DNA of 64,000 nt, from NCBI GenBank assembly GCA_013397845.1, contig VZTG01007782.1:1213311-1277310 (forward strand), read 5' to 3'. A model generated the notes under the pieces. That model made no database searches. It was given only the letters and a program-made list of their open reading frames with translations, and was not told where the DNA came from. Positions 12,081-22,003 of this stretch are shown here, one piece after another (within the stretch, counting starts at the first letter, position 1; each line of letters begins with the position of its first letter). The translations under genes and the position numbers were made by a program. Origin of the DNA: Melanocharis versteri. Taxonomy: Eukaryota; Chordata; Aves; Passeriformes; Melanocharitidae.

Positions 12081-15000
12081 TTGTGATTCATGTTTTTGAA
12101 GGTACTTGGCTTCTGGGCTGCTTGGGCCTAGTCAGGACCCAAATCCCAGAATGCACCCCTTAAATTAGGCAACTGGACTTTTCAAAAGCAAAGTAAGAGT
12201 TGCCATTGAAGGAAAGCTACGGGAGGAAATAGTCCTGACCCTGTGGTAAGCTCTCAGTATCTAGTCCCCTCACTTGGGCTTTGAAAAACTTCCTTGCCCC
12301 ACACTTGCTCCAGGGGATTGAAGTCCATAGCAATTGGCAAGAAGACAAGGAGAACATAGCACAGCCCTTTCCACCACCCGGGTAAGTGTAATTTTGCAAA
12401 GAAATGCCAAGAAACCTGTGAAGAGCTCACATAGCCCCAGTGCGGATGTTCCAGGCTGGGCTGGAGCACCATGCCATGATGGGGCTGCTTCTGGAGCAAG
12501 TCTGGTCACAACTGTACCACCCTGGTGAACAGAACAAAATTGAACTTATTTATCCTTGCCTTTAATAGTTATCAGATGTATTATTTTCTACCAAATATTA
12601 AGCATAAATGCAAAATTATGAGAACCTATTATTTAGATGAACCCTTCCTGTCAACTGCTGTTTAACATAATTAAAAATTGTCATTTCTTTCATACAGTCA
12701 TGTCTCTTGTACTGAAAGTGGTGGGAAACCAAGATGCTCTCTCCAGATTAAAGAGAGAAAGTGGATGCATGTGTTTGGTTTGAAGACTGAAAGTATTACC
12801 ATACACTTCAGCAGAGATTAGTCACACATACAGTAGCTACACCCGCTTCCATTTCAAAGCAGTTTTCGTGACAGCTGGCACGAGCTGTGCGTGCACTGAA
12901 GGCTGCTCAGGCTATTTAAAAGTTATTAATAGTTTGCATAGTGCTTGATCACACAACATGTAATATTCCTTTGGTAAGAGCTGTGCTTGGCTCAGAGCAG
13001 CAGGCATTGCTTGTGGTGCTGGTAACCCTGGTGTGACCTGGCTTGTCGTGCGCCTTCACAGGAGGCGGTAATTCCTTGTGGCCATGTGGCTCACAGAATA
13101 CTTCCAGGTAGTGCAGGGAGTATTAAAGGATGCCTCATCAAGCCCAGAATTTCTAAGGATCACAGCAGCAGCTGGTGTTCACGTGAGAACTCTGGGAAGG
13201 AATTAATACAGGGATGTGTGGCCCCTTTCTGACTGCCCGTTCAAGTTTTATTTCCCCTTCTAGAGACTTTTGCAGCACTCAAAACTCTAGACAAAGTAAG
13301 CTACCATAGTGGATCATGCTCAATCCCCTCTCCAAAAATCATCTGCAGCAGCAAACAGGTGCTGTTGTGATAATGGAAAGTTTAAATCTGTTACAGCAAC
13401 CATGCTTTCTAAGTTTTGGAGGATGCCACATCAAGCACCGCTCTGCCGGTCTGAGACACACATTAAAATATAAGACAGTTTTGATGTTTTTCCCATTCCA
13501 GTAAGGATTATATGCTAAATACTGATCTGTAGTTCGTTCACACTGGAATATTGTGGTGCTGGCCTAAGAGAGGGTAAGCTGCATTCTTAAGACCGGTCTA
13601 GTACATATGTTGAAATCCTCTCACGTTTTTCTGTGGCTGGAAAATAATATCCTTGAAGTGTGGATAGGGCAGAGGCCAGATGTTAAAATCCTCAACTTGA
13701 CATAGACCATTATGAACTTCAGCAAGATTTTGGCTTTCTTTGACACAAAGATCACCTTCTGCCCAAAAGAATGGCATTGATATGACTCCGTCCTTACACT
13801 TGATCGTTATTCTTCGGAGGAGCTGTCACTTGAAATCCTACTTTTTCAAAAAACGTGGCAGCATCAGGAATGGTGTTCGGGCCTCGTCTCACAAGAACAT
13901 ACTATCAGTTGCTCACAACTCACTTAATGGCACTTTTTGGTGAGGATGATTGGTTTGAGATAGGACTTATTACAGAATCCAGGTCAAGACTATTTATTCT
14001 GAGTGTGTTTCTCAGCACACAAGATCCTGCTGTCACCAGATCCAGACGAGGCACATGAAATAACAACTTGTACAAAGGTAGTTATTTTTGTTTATTTTTG
14101 TCAGAGCACTCTGCCAATTTCAATTTTGTTCTCTAAGTTGCCCTTTCTCCCGTTTATTTTTCTAGTTTACTTGAGCAAAATAATGTTAAACAGAAAGAAA
14201 AGTTTACAAAGAGAGGGATTAAATCATCTGTATTATGACACCCACGATCTCAACGGGAAGCAAGGACCCATGCATCCCTTGGCAAATAATGTTTTAACTT
14301 GTTGCTCTGAGCGCACTGCACAGCCCAAAGGGTGAGAAACACAGGGCAAAGATATGGCAAGGAGTCAGTGTCAGGGGATGGCTCTTCCTGCTCTTGGAAG
14401 TTCCATCTTACCTACTCCCGATACAGAGAACCAGCGGGACACACTCTTTGTTTCCCTTGCTTGGAGCAAACAGCTTGTTCCTGAGGACTCTGGTTTTATT
14501 TGGGACCACTGGCTGTAAAATAAGGCAAGAATTAATGAATTGTAATAACCAGAAATACTTAATTGTCCTTACATAGCACTCTTGCCTAGGAATATATTTA
14601 GGTCCAGGCAGTGCCTCCATGATTTTGGAAAAAATTTATTTTTACCTCATGCTGAGAAATGATTGGCTACAAACATTCCCCTCAGTTCGTGTTCAAAGAA
14701 CCACCAACTGCAGTAGCTTTCAGTGCCCCCAAGTGCCTGTTGCATTAAAAAATGAGGGATTTTCTCCTGTTATTGCTCCTTGGAAGCCTATATTCCCTTT
14801 CAGCCAGAGAACTGTTGATATATTGATCAATACTCTGGACCCTTCACTCATCCTTATGCGAGTAGAACACAGGAGAGCAAAATGTAATGCCTTGTTATTG
14901 CTACTGTGACCTTCATAGTGCATATTTGACCTCACAGAAAATCAGTTTTCTGACTCGGTTGACAGGCAAGATAAAAAATATTGATAATAGTAGAGGATGT

Positions 15001-15711
15001 TCAGAATCTCATAGGAAATGTCCCTCACCTTCTGGTGCTGGACCTTCATTAGTTTTCCTTTCTTGCAGACCCTTTAAACTCAATTTTTGGAAGATGTAGT
15101 GAGTGCAGAAAGTCAAAGGGTAAAATTAGGTTACAAAGAAGAATTCTCCCTTTTAGGCTGCTGCCAGTTGTTCAAAATTTTAACTTTACTTGCCTAGGGA
15201 GTTCTCTCAGCTGTACTCAGAGTCAGGGTGGAAGATAAGCTGAGGTCCTGTCCTAGAAATTACACACCTAAGTTGCAGTCTGGGTTGTAGCTGAATGTAG
15301 GCAGAGCTGAACTGGGTTGGTTTTACAACACAATGTCAGCTGTTTTATTCTGTACCTCAGATTAGGTCTGCATCCAAGACTGTGGATGCAAGTTCATGGG
15401 ACAAATTCTGAGGCAGCCTAGGAGCTGTTGTAAAAACTGACCCTTCAGTTCATGTTTATACTTGATATTTCTTGATATTTATGATCTTGTTGGAGCTGAT
15501 CAGATTTCTATCATCTCAGCCAAAATATTTGTTTCTTCTGTAGGTCTAGGCACGGAGAAGGGCGTAGAGCTAATATCCTACAAAATAAAGCCAAACACAA
15601 AACTATCAAAAATGTAGTATTTATTTACCTGTGCTCCTAAAAATTCTCAAAATGTTTAAAAAGTACTTTCTGACAGAAACAAAAGCAACTAGTGTGTCCA
15701 TGAAAACATTC

Positions 15712-15840
15712 CGTTTGGTTTGATTTGGTTTGGTTTGGTTTGGCCTAGTTTTGTTTTGTTTTGTTTTGTTTTGTTTCCTTTTGTTTCGTTTCATTTGGTT
15801 TTGTTTGGTTTCATTTGGTTTTGCTTCATTTCGCTTGTTT
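15712..15840. repeat. (TTTGG/TTTTG)n simple repeat
   Basis: About 130 bp of T-rich pentamer repeats. TTTGG units come first, then TTTTG units, then a degenerate TTTCG/TTTGG mixture. It lies 0.7 kb upstream of exon 10. The long open frames over it are artefacts of the repeat. Confidence 0.95.
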
Positions 15841-16561
15841 TCTGATTCACTTCTTTTGGAAAACAGTTTTAAGCAAAATGGTCTGCTGTGCCTTGTGTTT
15901 CTGTTGGCGTCTGTCATCTAGAGGTTATCTGGAATCCTGCATGAATTTATTTGTGCTATTTGCTTGTGTTACTGGCTAGTCACTAATATGATATGAGGTA
16001 CTAAAAATGAACAGCACAAGCTGGAGTTATGTGCCCTGACAGAGTTACCAGACAGTGGTGGTCAAAACCTTCAGGAAAAAAGGGAATTTGAGAGTAACTC
16101 TAAGGCACAGTAGCATTATTGTGGTTATACAGACCCTTTATGAGCACAGCTGACTTGACTCATTCCTCAAATCTCAGTCTTACACTGGTGTTCATCGTCA
16201 TGCAATTCCCCCACGCACAGATCAGCTTGTCAGTGACAAGTTAGGTGAGAAATTCGGTTCAGATAAGGAGAACTTCTTACAGAGTGTGTTATCCAGGTGG
16301 ATAACTGCATCACAGGTGTTAGGCAAACATTAGGTTTTCCTTTCCCTTGCAGTTTATGATGTTTCCAAATCATTTACATGTTCTTGTAATATTTTATAAA
16401 TAGGGACCAGCCGCACTATTAATTTCAGGCTCCAGGGTAATCTATATAATCAGCTAACCAGAAAAACTGAGCTGTTAATGGAAACTGGATGATTTTGTGT
16501 TTGTTTTTTTGCCTCATACTGTGTCTCTTAGCTTCCAACTCTACTCTTTTTACAATTTCAG

Positions 16562-17789
16562 GACCGAATTACATCCAATATGTAGCATATCTCAGGTGAA
16601 GCAAGATTTTGAGGAGAAGCCTAGCAAAAAACTACAGAGAAGGTCTGCAGCTGAAGACTATATTTCCAACTACGGCATAGGATTTGACCCAGCAGAGAAT
16701 GAATTTGACTATGGTTTATGCAATGAAGTAGTTAATGTAGCCTGCTCACCTAAACCTGATGCTTTCAACCCATGTGAAGATATCATGGGATACAACATTC
16801 TGAGAGTCCTGATATGGTTCATCAACATTTTGGCTATTACTGGGAACACTGTTGTCCTCATTATTTTAATAAGCAGCCAATACAAACTCACTGTTCCTCG
16901 CTTTCTAATGTGCAACCTTGCCTTTGCAGACCTCTGCATAGGGATCTACCTGCTGTTTATTGCCTCTGTAGACATCCAGACCAAAAGCCAGTACTACAAC
17001 TACGCCATAGACTGGCAGACTGGGGCAGGGTGCAACGCTGCGGGATTTTTCACGGTGTTTGCGAGTGAGCTCTCAGTCTACACGCTGACGGCGATCACCC
17101 TGGAGCGCTGGCACACCATCACCTACGCCATGCAGCTGCACCGCAAGGTGCGCCTGCGCCACGCCGTGATCACCATGGCTTTCGGCTGGGTGTTCGCTTT
17201 CACAGTAGCTCTCCTTCCCATATTTGGGGTCAGCAGCTACATGAAGGTCAGCATCTGTCTGCCCATGGATATAGAAACACCGTTTGCCCAGGCTTACGTT
17301 ATATTTCTGTTGGTGCTGAACGTACTCGCGTTTGTCATTATTTGCGTCTGCTACATCTGCATCTACTTTACTGTGCGAAACCCCAACGTCATCTCTTCCA
17401 ACAGTGACACCAAGATTGCCAAGCGCATGGCCATACTGATCTTCACCGACTTCCTCTGCATGGCACCAATATCTTTCTTTGCCGTATCGGCCTCACTCAA
17501 GGTTCCTCTCATCACAGTGTCCAATTCCAAGATCCTTCTGGTTTTGTTTTACCCCATCAACTCCTGCGCTAACCCTTTCCTCTACGCCATTTTCACAAAG
17601 ACTTTCCGCAGGGATTTCTTCATTCTCTTGAGCAAGTTTGGTTGCTGTGAAATGCAAGCCCAGATTTACAGAACAGAGATCTCCTCATCTGCTCCTACTT
17701 TCCACACAAGAAATGGCCACTGCCCTCCTGCATCCAAAAACAGTGATGGTGCTATTTATTCTTTGGTTCCCCTGAATCACTTGAACTGA
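16562..17789 (+). CDS. FSHR: FSHR exon 10 (hinge, seven-helix domain, C-tail, stop)
   Basis: This last coding exon encodes 408 residues and a TGA stop at 17787-17789. Its first G completes lysine from exon 9, and the protein continues TELHPICSISQ. The hinge includes EFDYGLCNEV (16701 on), where the tyrosine aligns with the sulfated, hormone-contacting tyrosine of human FSHR. NPCEDIMGY (16767 on) precedes helix 1. Seven hydrophobic helices lie at about 16797-16875, 16900-16970, 17020-17100, 17160-17225, 17280-17350, 17425-17495 and 17515-17590. Hallmarks are Asp of helix 2 (16929), the disulfide cysteines (17031 and 17256), ERW in place of DRY (17103-17111), and NPFLY (17571-17585). Two adjacent cysteines at the start of the tail are likely palmitoylated. 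The tail ends PLNHLN. An upstream ATG at 16497 is intronic. A CpG-dense patch lies in the middle. Confidence 0.98.
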
Positions 17790-18013
17790 AACGCTTGCAT
17801 GAATTTGTGTCTGAGGCAGTGTACTGATCACTTGCAAGTATGTGAATTTGAATAATGACTTCAGCATAACATGCAAACTTATGTTTTAGGAGAAAAGAAA
17901 TTATTTCCACTTTCCTATTTTTGTTCAGTGAACAACCATCAGACATGACATATCATCTTCATCAGTTCTTGAAGAACAAAGTGCCAAAGTATTCAAGTAG
18001 AACTGTCTCAAGA

Positions 18014-18019
18014 AATAAA
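18014..18019 (+). promoter_or_regulatory. Proximal AATAAA polyadenylation signal candidate
   Basis: This is the first canonical AATAAA after the FSHR stop codon, 225 bp downstream of it. No strong GU-rich downstream element is obvious, so its use is uncertain. Confidence 0.4.
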
Positions 18020-18858
18020 TGAGGTCATAAACTGGTATCTCCCACCATGCAGGCAGAGATTCCCTTCATTCTAGGGAGATGTTAGTTACTTATTGAGAAT
18101 TAAGTAGGGGTTATATACAGTTGAAAAAATATGTCAAATTAATTTCTTTTCCTGTGAATTGTGTTATAACAATACAGATAATTAGTTTTTTTCATTGATC
18201 GTATCTCCTGGGGTTACAGGAGACAGAAGGCCAATTTAAGCCCTCCTCCAGCACAGACTTGCTAGGAATGAGAATATCTCGTGTTGCTTCCATTTCTGTT
18301 GAGCACAGCAGGGAGGCAGGAGGCATCTCCAGCTATGCTGGATCTGTTCCACACTGCGTGGACCTGCCTTACTCTGCACAAAAATGTCACTTTGGGTGGT
18401 ATTTGGTTTAGATTGGCAGGCTCAGAGAAACCTGTTTCATCTGAGTTTGTATCGAGGAGCTGGTTTGTTTTGGGGTTTGTTTTCAAGGTAAGAAAGAGCA
18501 AGAATGAGGGCAAGAGAGACCCCTCATAATAAAAAGGGTGTTCTCTAAAGTTGTTTTCACAAGGTGGAATTCACTTGTGTGTCTGGGAGCCTTGGCTATG
18601 CCAGCATGGGCCGATGGGCTGCTCCACCAGGATATGTGAGGCAGGTTTGCCATACAACAGCACTCGTGTGTTATACTGGCTGGGCTGCACAAAGGACAAT
18701 GGATCTCGATGTGGCTTTTAAATCCCTGCACAAAAGTTCATGTGAAATCCTAATTTTTTGTATAACACTTTTAGGATTTCTCCTTCCTTTCTAAAAAAAA
18801 AAGAAAAAAATCCTTCGTGCACAAATTATCAGGTGCTGGTCCAGATTGGAAGACCCGA

Positions 18859-18864
18859 AATAAA
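18859..18864 (+). promoter_or_regulatory. Distal AATAAA polyadenylation signal candidate
   Basis: A second AATAAA about 1.07 kb after the FSHR stop, followed within 40 bp by an A-rich tract with further AATAAA-like hexamers. It would give a longer 3' UTR. Confidence 0.35.
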
Positions 18865-18892
18865 TCATAAGATGCATATGTTGAAATAACAA

Positions 18893-18930
18893 CCAAAAAA
18901 ATAAAATAAAAAGAAGAAAGAAAAAAATTT
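18893..18930. repeat. A-rich low-complexity tract
   Basis: About 38 bp, almost all A with a few T and G (ATAAAATAAAAAGAAG type). It could be a degenerate poly-A tract, but no retroposed sequence is recognisable next to it. Confidence 0.8.
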
Positions 18931-20716
18931 TAATCAAGATTTCCTGAATTTACAGAGGTTTTTAATAACATCTCAATGAATGTAAAGACTTTTTACATGA
19001 TTTGAATATCTAATTTTTGCATGGTTCATCATTCCAAATTGCAACAAAGATTCTGGGATGGGTAGGGTTTTCTCATGCTGATTATGTGTCTGTGTGTGGA
19101 TATGTGGGCATAAAGAAAACACCAGGAGAGCAGTCTGGGCTTCATTCCCATCTCACAAACAGCTCACAGTTCTGCTCCATGAAATTATAAAAGCTTGGAG
19201 TCTTCATGGTTAAATGTGATGTGCTTTAAATATTTCCTACCTACAGCTCATAAAGTTTCAGTAGCAAATCTTGATGCTCCTATCCATAATTTCCCCTGTC
19301 ATCAGCTTCACATTTCAGCATCTGAATCTTCTGTGAATAACAACAGGAGGTGATTATTCATTCAGTCCTAGCCAGGGAAGGAACTATCAGCTCCCTAGTG
19401 CATAAAACAGGGGAGATCAAAGACAGTGTGTTTTGGCGGGGAAATTTCATTACTCAACACAAGTAACACTACCTCCAAGATCCAGGAAAGGGAAGAATGA
19501 AAGAGAAAAGTGGGAAAGACAGTTCATCTCTGGGAATATCATCTGACTACTCAGAGGCATCATTTTTTTTTCATAAATGCTCTATGTCATATACAGTGTG
19601 CTGGTGTGCAGCCATTAAAACCCATCCCGATGGAAGTGACTGAATGATGATGTTCCAAAATGACAAATAATCTAGTTATATTTTTAAAAAGCTCCTGAAT
19701 CTATTATTTGGCTAAAAATGAGGGATTTTCTTTGGCAAATGCTACCCCACTTTTGATGATAAATAGGGAAAACTCTTGCAGTGCATCACATCACGCTTTT
19801 TTGCCTGAGCTCTGTCCACTTAGCAGGAATGAGACCTGGCAGCTCAGGAAAGCACAGGCATAGTAGCCTACAAGGCAGTCTGGTAAATCCTCTCACAGAT
19901 ACATCAGGCACATGGGCTTGATACAGACCATTTACTTCATGCAAACCCATTGCCCAGACATATGCAGAATCAGGACACAGTTAAATATGTTTTTCCAGTT
20001 AACATCCCTGAAAAGAGACCTTGCAGGGTTGTGTCTTGTAGCCAGAGTCAGATCAGGGCCCAAGAGGTTGAGCCACCTAGCCCATGGCTCTTCCTCCAAA
20101 GGAGACATGAGTTGATGCTTGAGGAGCAAGTAAAACCTGCATAATTGGACACCTTGCCTCATCCCTAGCAGGAGGACATGTCATCCTGCCCACACATGCT
20201 GCTCAGGAGCTCTGGTGGCAGCTCCAAAGCTGAAGGATTGACTGTGCACCTACCAAGACAAAAATCCCCCTCTTCTAGTCCTTAGATCTCCTTGGCTTTA
20301 GCTATTCTTTTGATTTTAATTTTAATAATCTTCCAGATTGTGAGGCGCATTGTGGAACCTGTGTCTTTCCCTGGGTGAGATAGTGGTCTTTTCATATCAT
20401 TTTTTAAGTAGTGTTTTTATTTGAAGAAAGCAGTATAAGAAAAAAAAACCTCAAGATACATTTTGTTCATGCTTGTAATGTACAAAAAGCCTGCTGCTGT
20501 TTGGTGTGGATTTCCTCATCTCTTGAACAACATGTTTGTGTTGCAATCTTTAAGCTATTTTACATTTCCCTTTCTGAAATCTATTTTAATAAAACCAATA
20601 TCAAAACAGAGTGCCTTGAGAACAAGTGTGCAGCCAGAGATATGTTGACAAAGTGCGTGATAAATGTTGCTGCTTATCTGGAGAGCTCAAATTATGCGGC
20701 GCAGCCCCCACAGTCG

Positions 20717-20729
20717 GGTCACTGTGACC
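20717..20729. promoter_or_regulatory. Perfect palindromic estrogen response element
   Basis: GGTCACTGTGACC matches the consensus ERE, GGTCA-nnn-TGACC, with no mismatch. It lies 2.9 kb downstream of the FSHR stop codon. Ten fixed bases make a chance match in 64 kb uncommon (roughly 0.06 expected under uniform composition). Estrogen receptors act in the same gonadal cells that express FSHR, so a role as a downstream element is plausible but inferred. Confidence 0.45.
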
Positions 20730-21961
20730 TACGGATGAGAGAGTCTGCAGAGAAAACCCTCCTGTAGCCTCCTGGAGAGCTAACAAAGCACAGAAAGGTG
20801 TGCTCGAAACCTCTTCGGCAAATAACACAGAAAGACTGACCTGTCTTTGTTTTAACAAATCTCTTGCATTAACCCATATTTCTTATGAAGTAAGATATTA
20901 ACCATTGACAGAACTCAGACAGGCATATTTTTCCTCTTTAATTCATATGAATGGCTCTTCTTACGTGATGCATTCTAATTTTTTTCCCCTCATTTTTATA
21001 GCCAGGGCTTGTAACTCTCTTTCGCTGAGTATTTTGCTCAGACAAATAAGTGTGTGTCTGTGTGTGCACATATGCCCATTTGAGTAGAAGAGACAGGCCA
21101 CAGGTAACAAGGAAACTGAATCAAAGCCTAGCTCTGATTCACAGGAAAAAACTGGGAGCTGGTCTATCTTGGCTAGAATTGCCATTCATTGTGGCCATTC
21201 ATTGGATTTTAGTCTTCACCAAGCCCTCAGAATGCTGAGTTAAAGAATTATGACTGTCTTGGCTCTTATAGTGCCATCACCAGAGTGACACAAAGAGACT
21301 GTGCTGGTAGTGAGGACAAAAAGCAACTTCTTGATCTTTTTGATACAAGCATCATTCCTTCAGGCACGTACCTTGTGGAGAACCCAAACCCGACCTCCCC
21401 AAGAAACATTCATCAGGTGTTGTGATGGGAAATGAGAAATGGGGCCACTTCAGCTTGGCAGCATCACGAAAATTGCCACCATGGGTAAAGGTAATAGGAG
21501 CACCAGGAGCACCTGGTCAAAAGTGCCAATAAAAGCAAAATCCTGACTCGGTAGAGAAAATGAACCATGATCCATTTTCTTTACAACTTTGCTCTGGGGG
21601 TTGCTCAGATACGCCAAGCAGAGTTTGCTCATTAGAAGGCAGGTCTGTGTTTGAGCTTGTTAAGAATGCAAGATGAGATTTGCATCCCATTTAGCAAGTC
21701 TTCAAATCATTTGACCACATTTCTTTCCCGTAGATTCCCTCCTAATCATTCCACTGAGGACAGAGCAGATAATCTTACATTTAATTTATGCAGCTTTGTT
21801 GTTAAGAAGAGTTAATAATGCGAAATGATTTATCCTCGAGGAATAATTTAACCATCCCTCCCCTCCCTGAATGAAAGAACAGAAAAGAAAGGTGGGTCTG
21901 GTTCAAATGGTCAAGTAAGCACATACAAACCTCCTCACAGATTTGCATCTTTAATATGGGC

Positions 21962-22003
21962 ATGTGCAATCTCCCATTGTGTATGCAAATGGGAATTGCA
22001 CAT
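21962..22003. repeat. Near-perfect hairpin (inverted repeat)
   Basis: The left arm at 21962-21978 pairs with the right arm at 21988-22003. The stem has 16 base pairs with a single bulged C, and the loop is 9 bases. The octamer ATGCAAAT (21983-21990) overlaps the loop and right arm, and a second octamer ATTTGCAT lies at 21941-21948. The stem is too short for a typical microRNA precursor. Confidence 0.8.

Larger units (their letters stand above)
10723..16561 (+). other. FSHR: FSHR intron 9
   Basis: A 5.8-kb intron from GTAAGT to a pyrimidine-rich acceptor ending TTTCAG. It contains a perfect CRE (12073-12080), a minus-strand stretch with a Tc1-like transposase motif (around 12254-12528) and a long T-rich simple repeat (15712-15840). 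The open frame that runs into exon 10 from position 16497 is intronic before 16562. Confidence 0.92.
1633..17789 (+). other. FSHR: FSHR gene, 3' portion (exons 6-10)
   Basis: Five exons joined by canonical GT/AG introns give one continuous frame of about 544 residues. These match the follicle-stimulating hormone receptor from the middle of the leucine-rich repeat domain to the C-terminus. The human protein is 695 residues, so about 150 residues (exons 1-5: signal peptide and first repeats) are missing because the window starts too late. FSHR is a Gs-coupled glycoprotein-hormone receptor on the plasma membrane of granulosa and Sertoli cells. FSH binds the extracellular repeats and raises cAMP through the membrane domain. 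All junctions fall after the second base of a codon. The hinge and membrane-domain residues match FSHR rather than the paralogues LHCGR and TSHR. Exon numbers follow human FSHR; the assignment is by recognition, not alignment. Confidence 0.97.
17790..18890 (+). other. FSHR: Putative FSHR 3' UTR
   Basis: Non-coding sequence following the FSHR stop. Two canonical AATAAA hexamers are present, so the transcript could end soon after 18020 or near 18885. The 3' boundary is inferred only from these hexamers. There are T-rich and A-rich runs at about 18770-18930. Confidence 0.45.

Noticed and set aside
15621..15921. Open frames rich in Lys/Asn/Gln/Thr or Phe/Val over the T-rich repeat
   Set aside because: They are artefacts of the TTTGG/TTTTG pentamer repeat, which lacks stops in some frames.
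16497..16561. ATG at 16497 as the start of a 430-residue receptor protein
   Set aside because: The first 65 bp are intron 9 plus the splice acceptor (TTTCAG at 16556-16561). The exon 9 donor, the split lysine codon and protein continuity place the exon start at 16562.
21962..22003. MicroRNA precursor
   Set aside because: The stem is only 16 bp with a 9-base loop, and flanking sequence does not extend the pairing to the roughly 30 bp expected.
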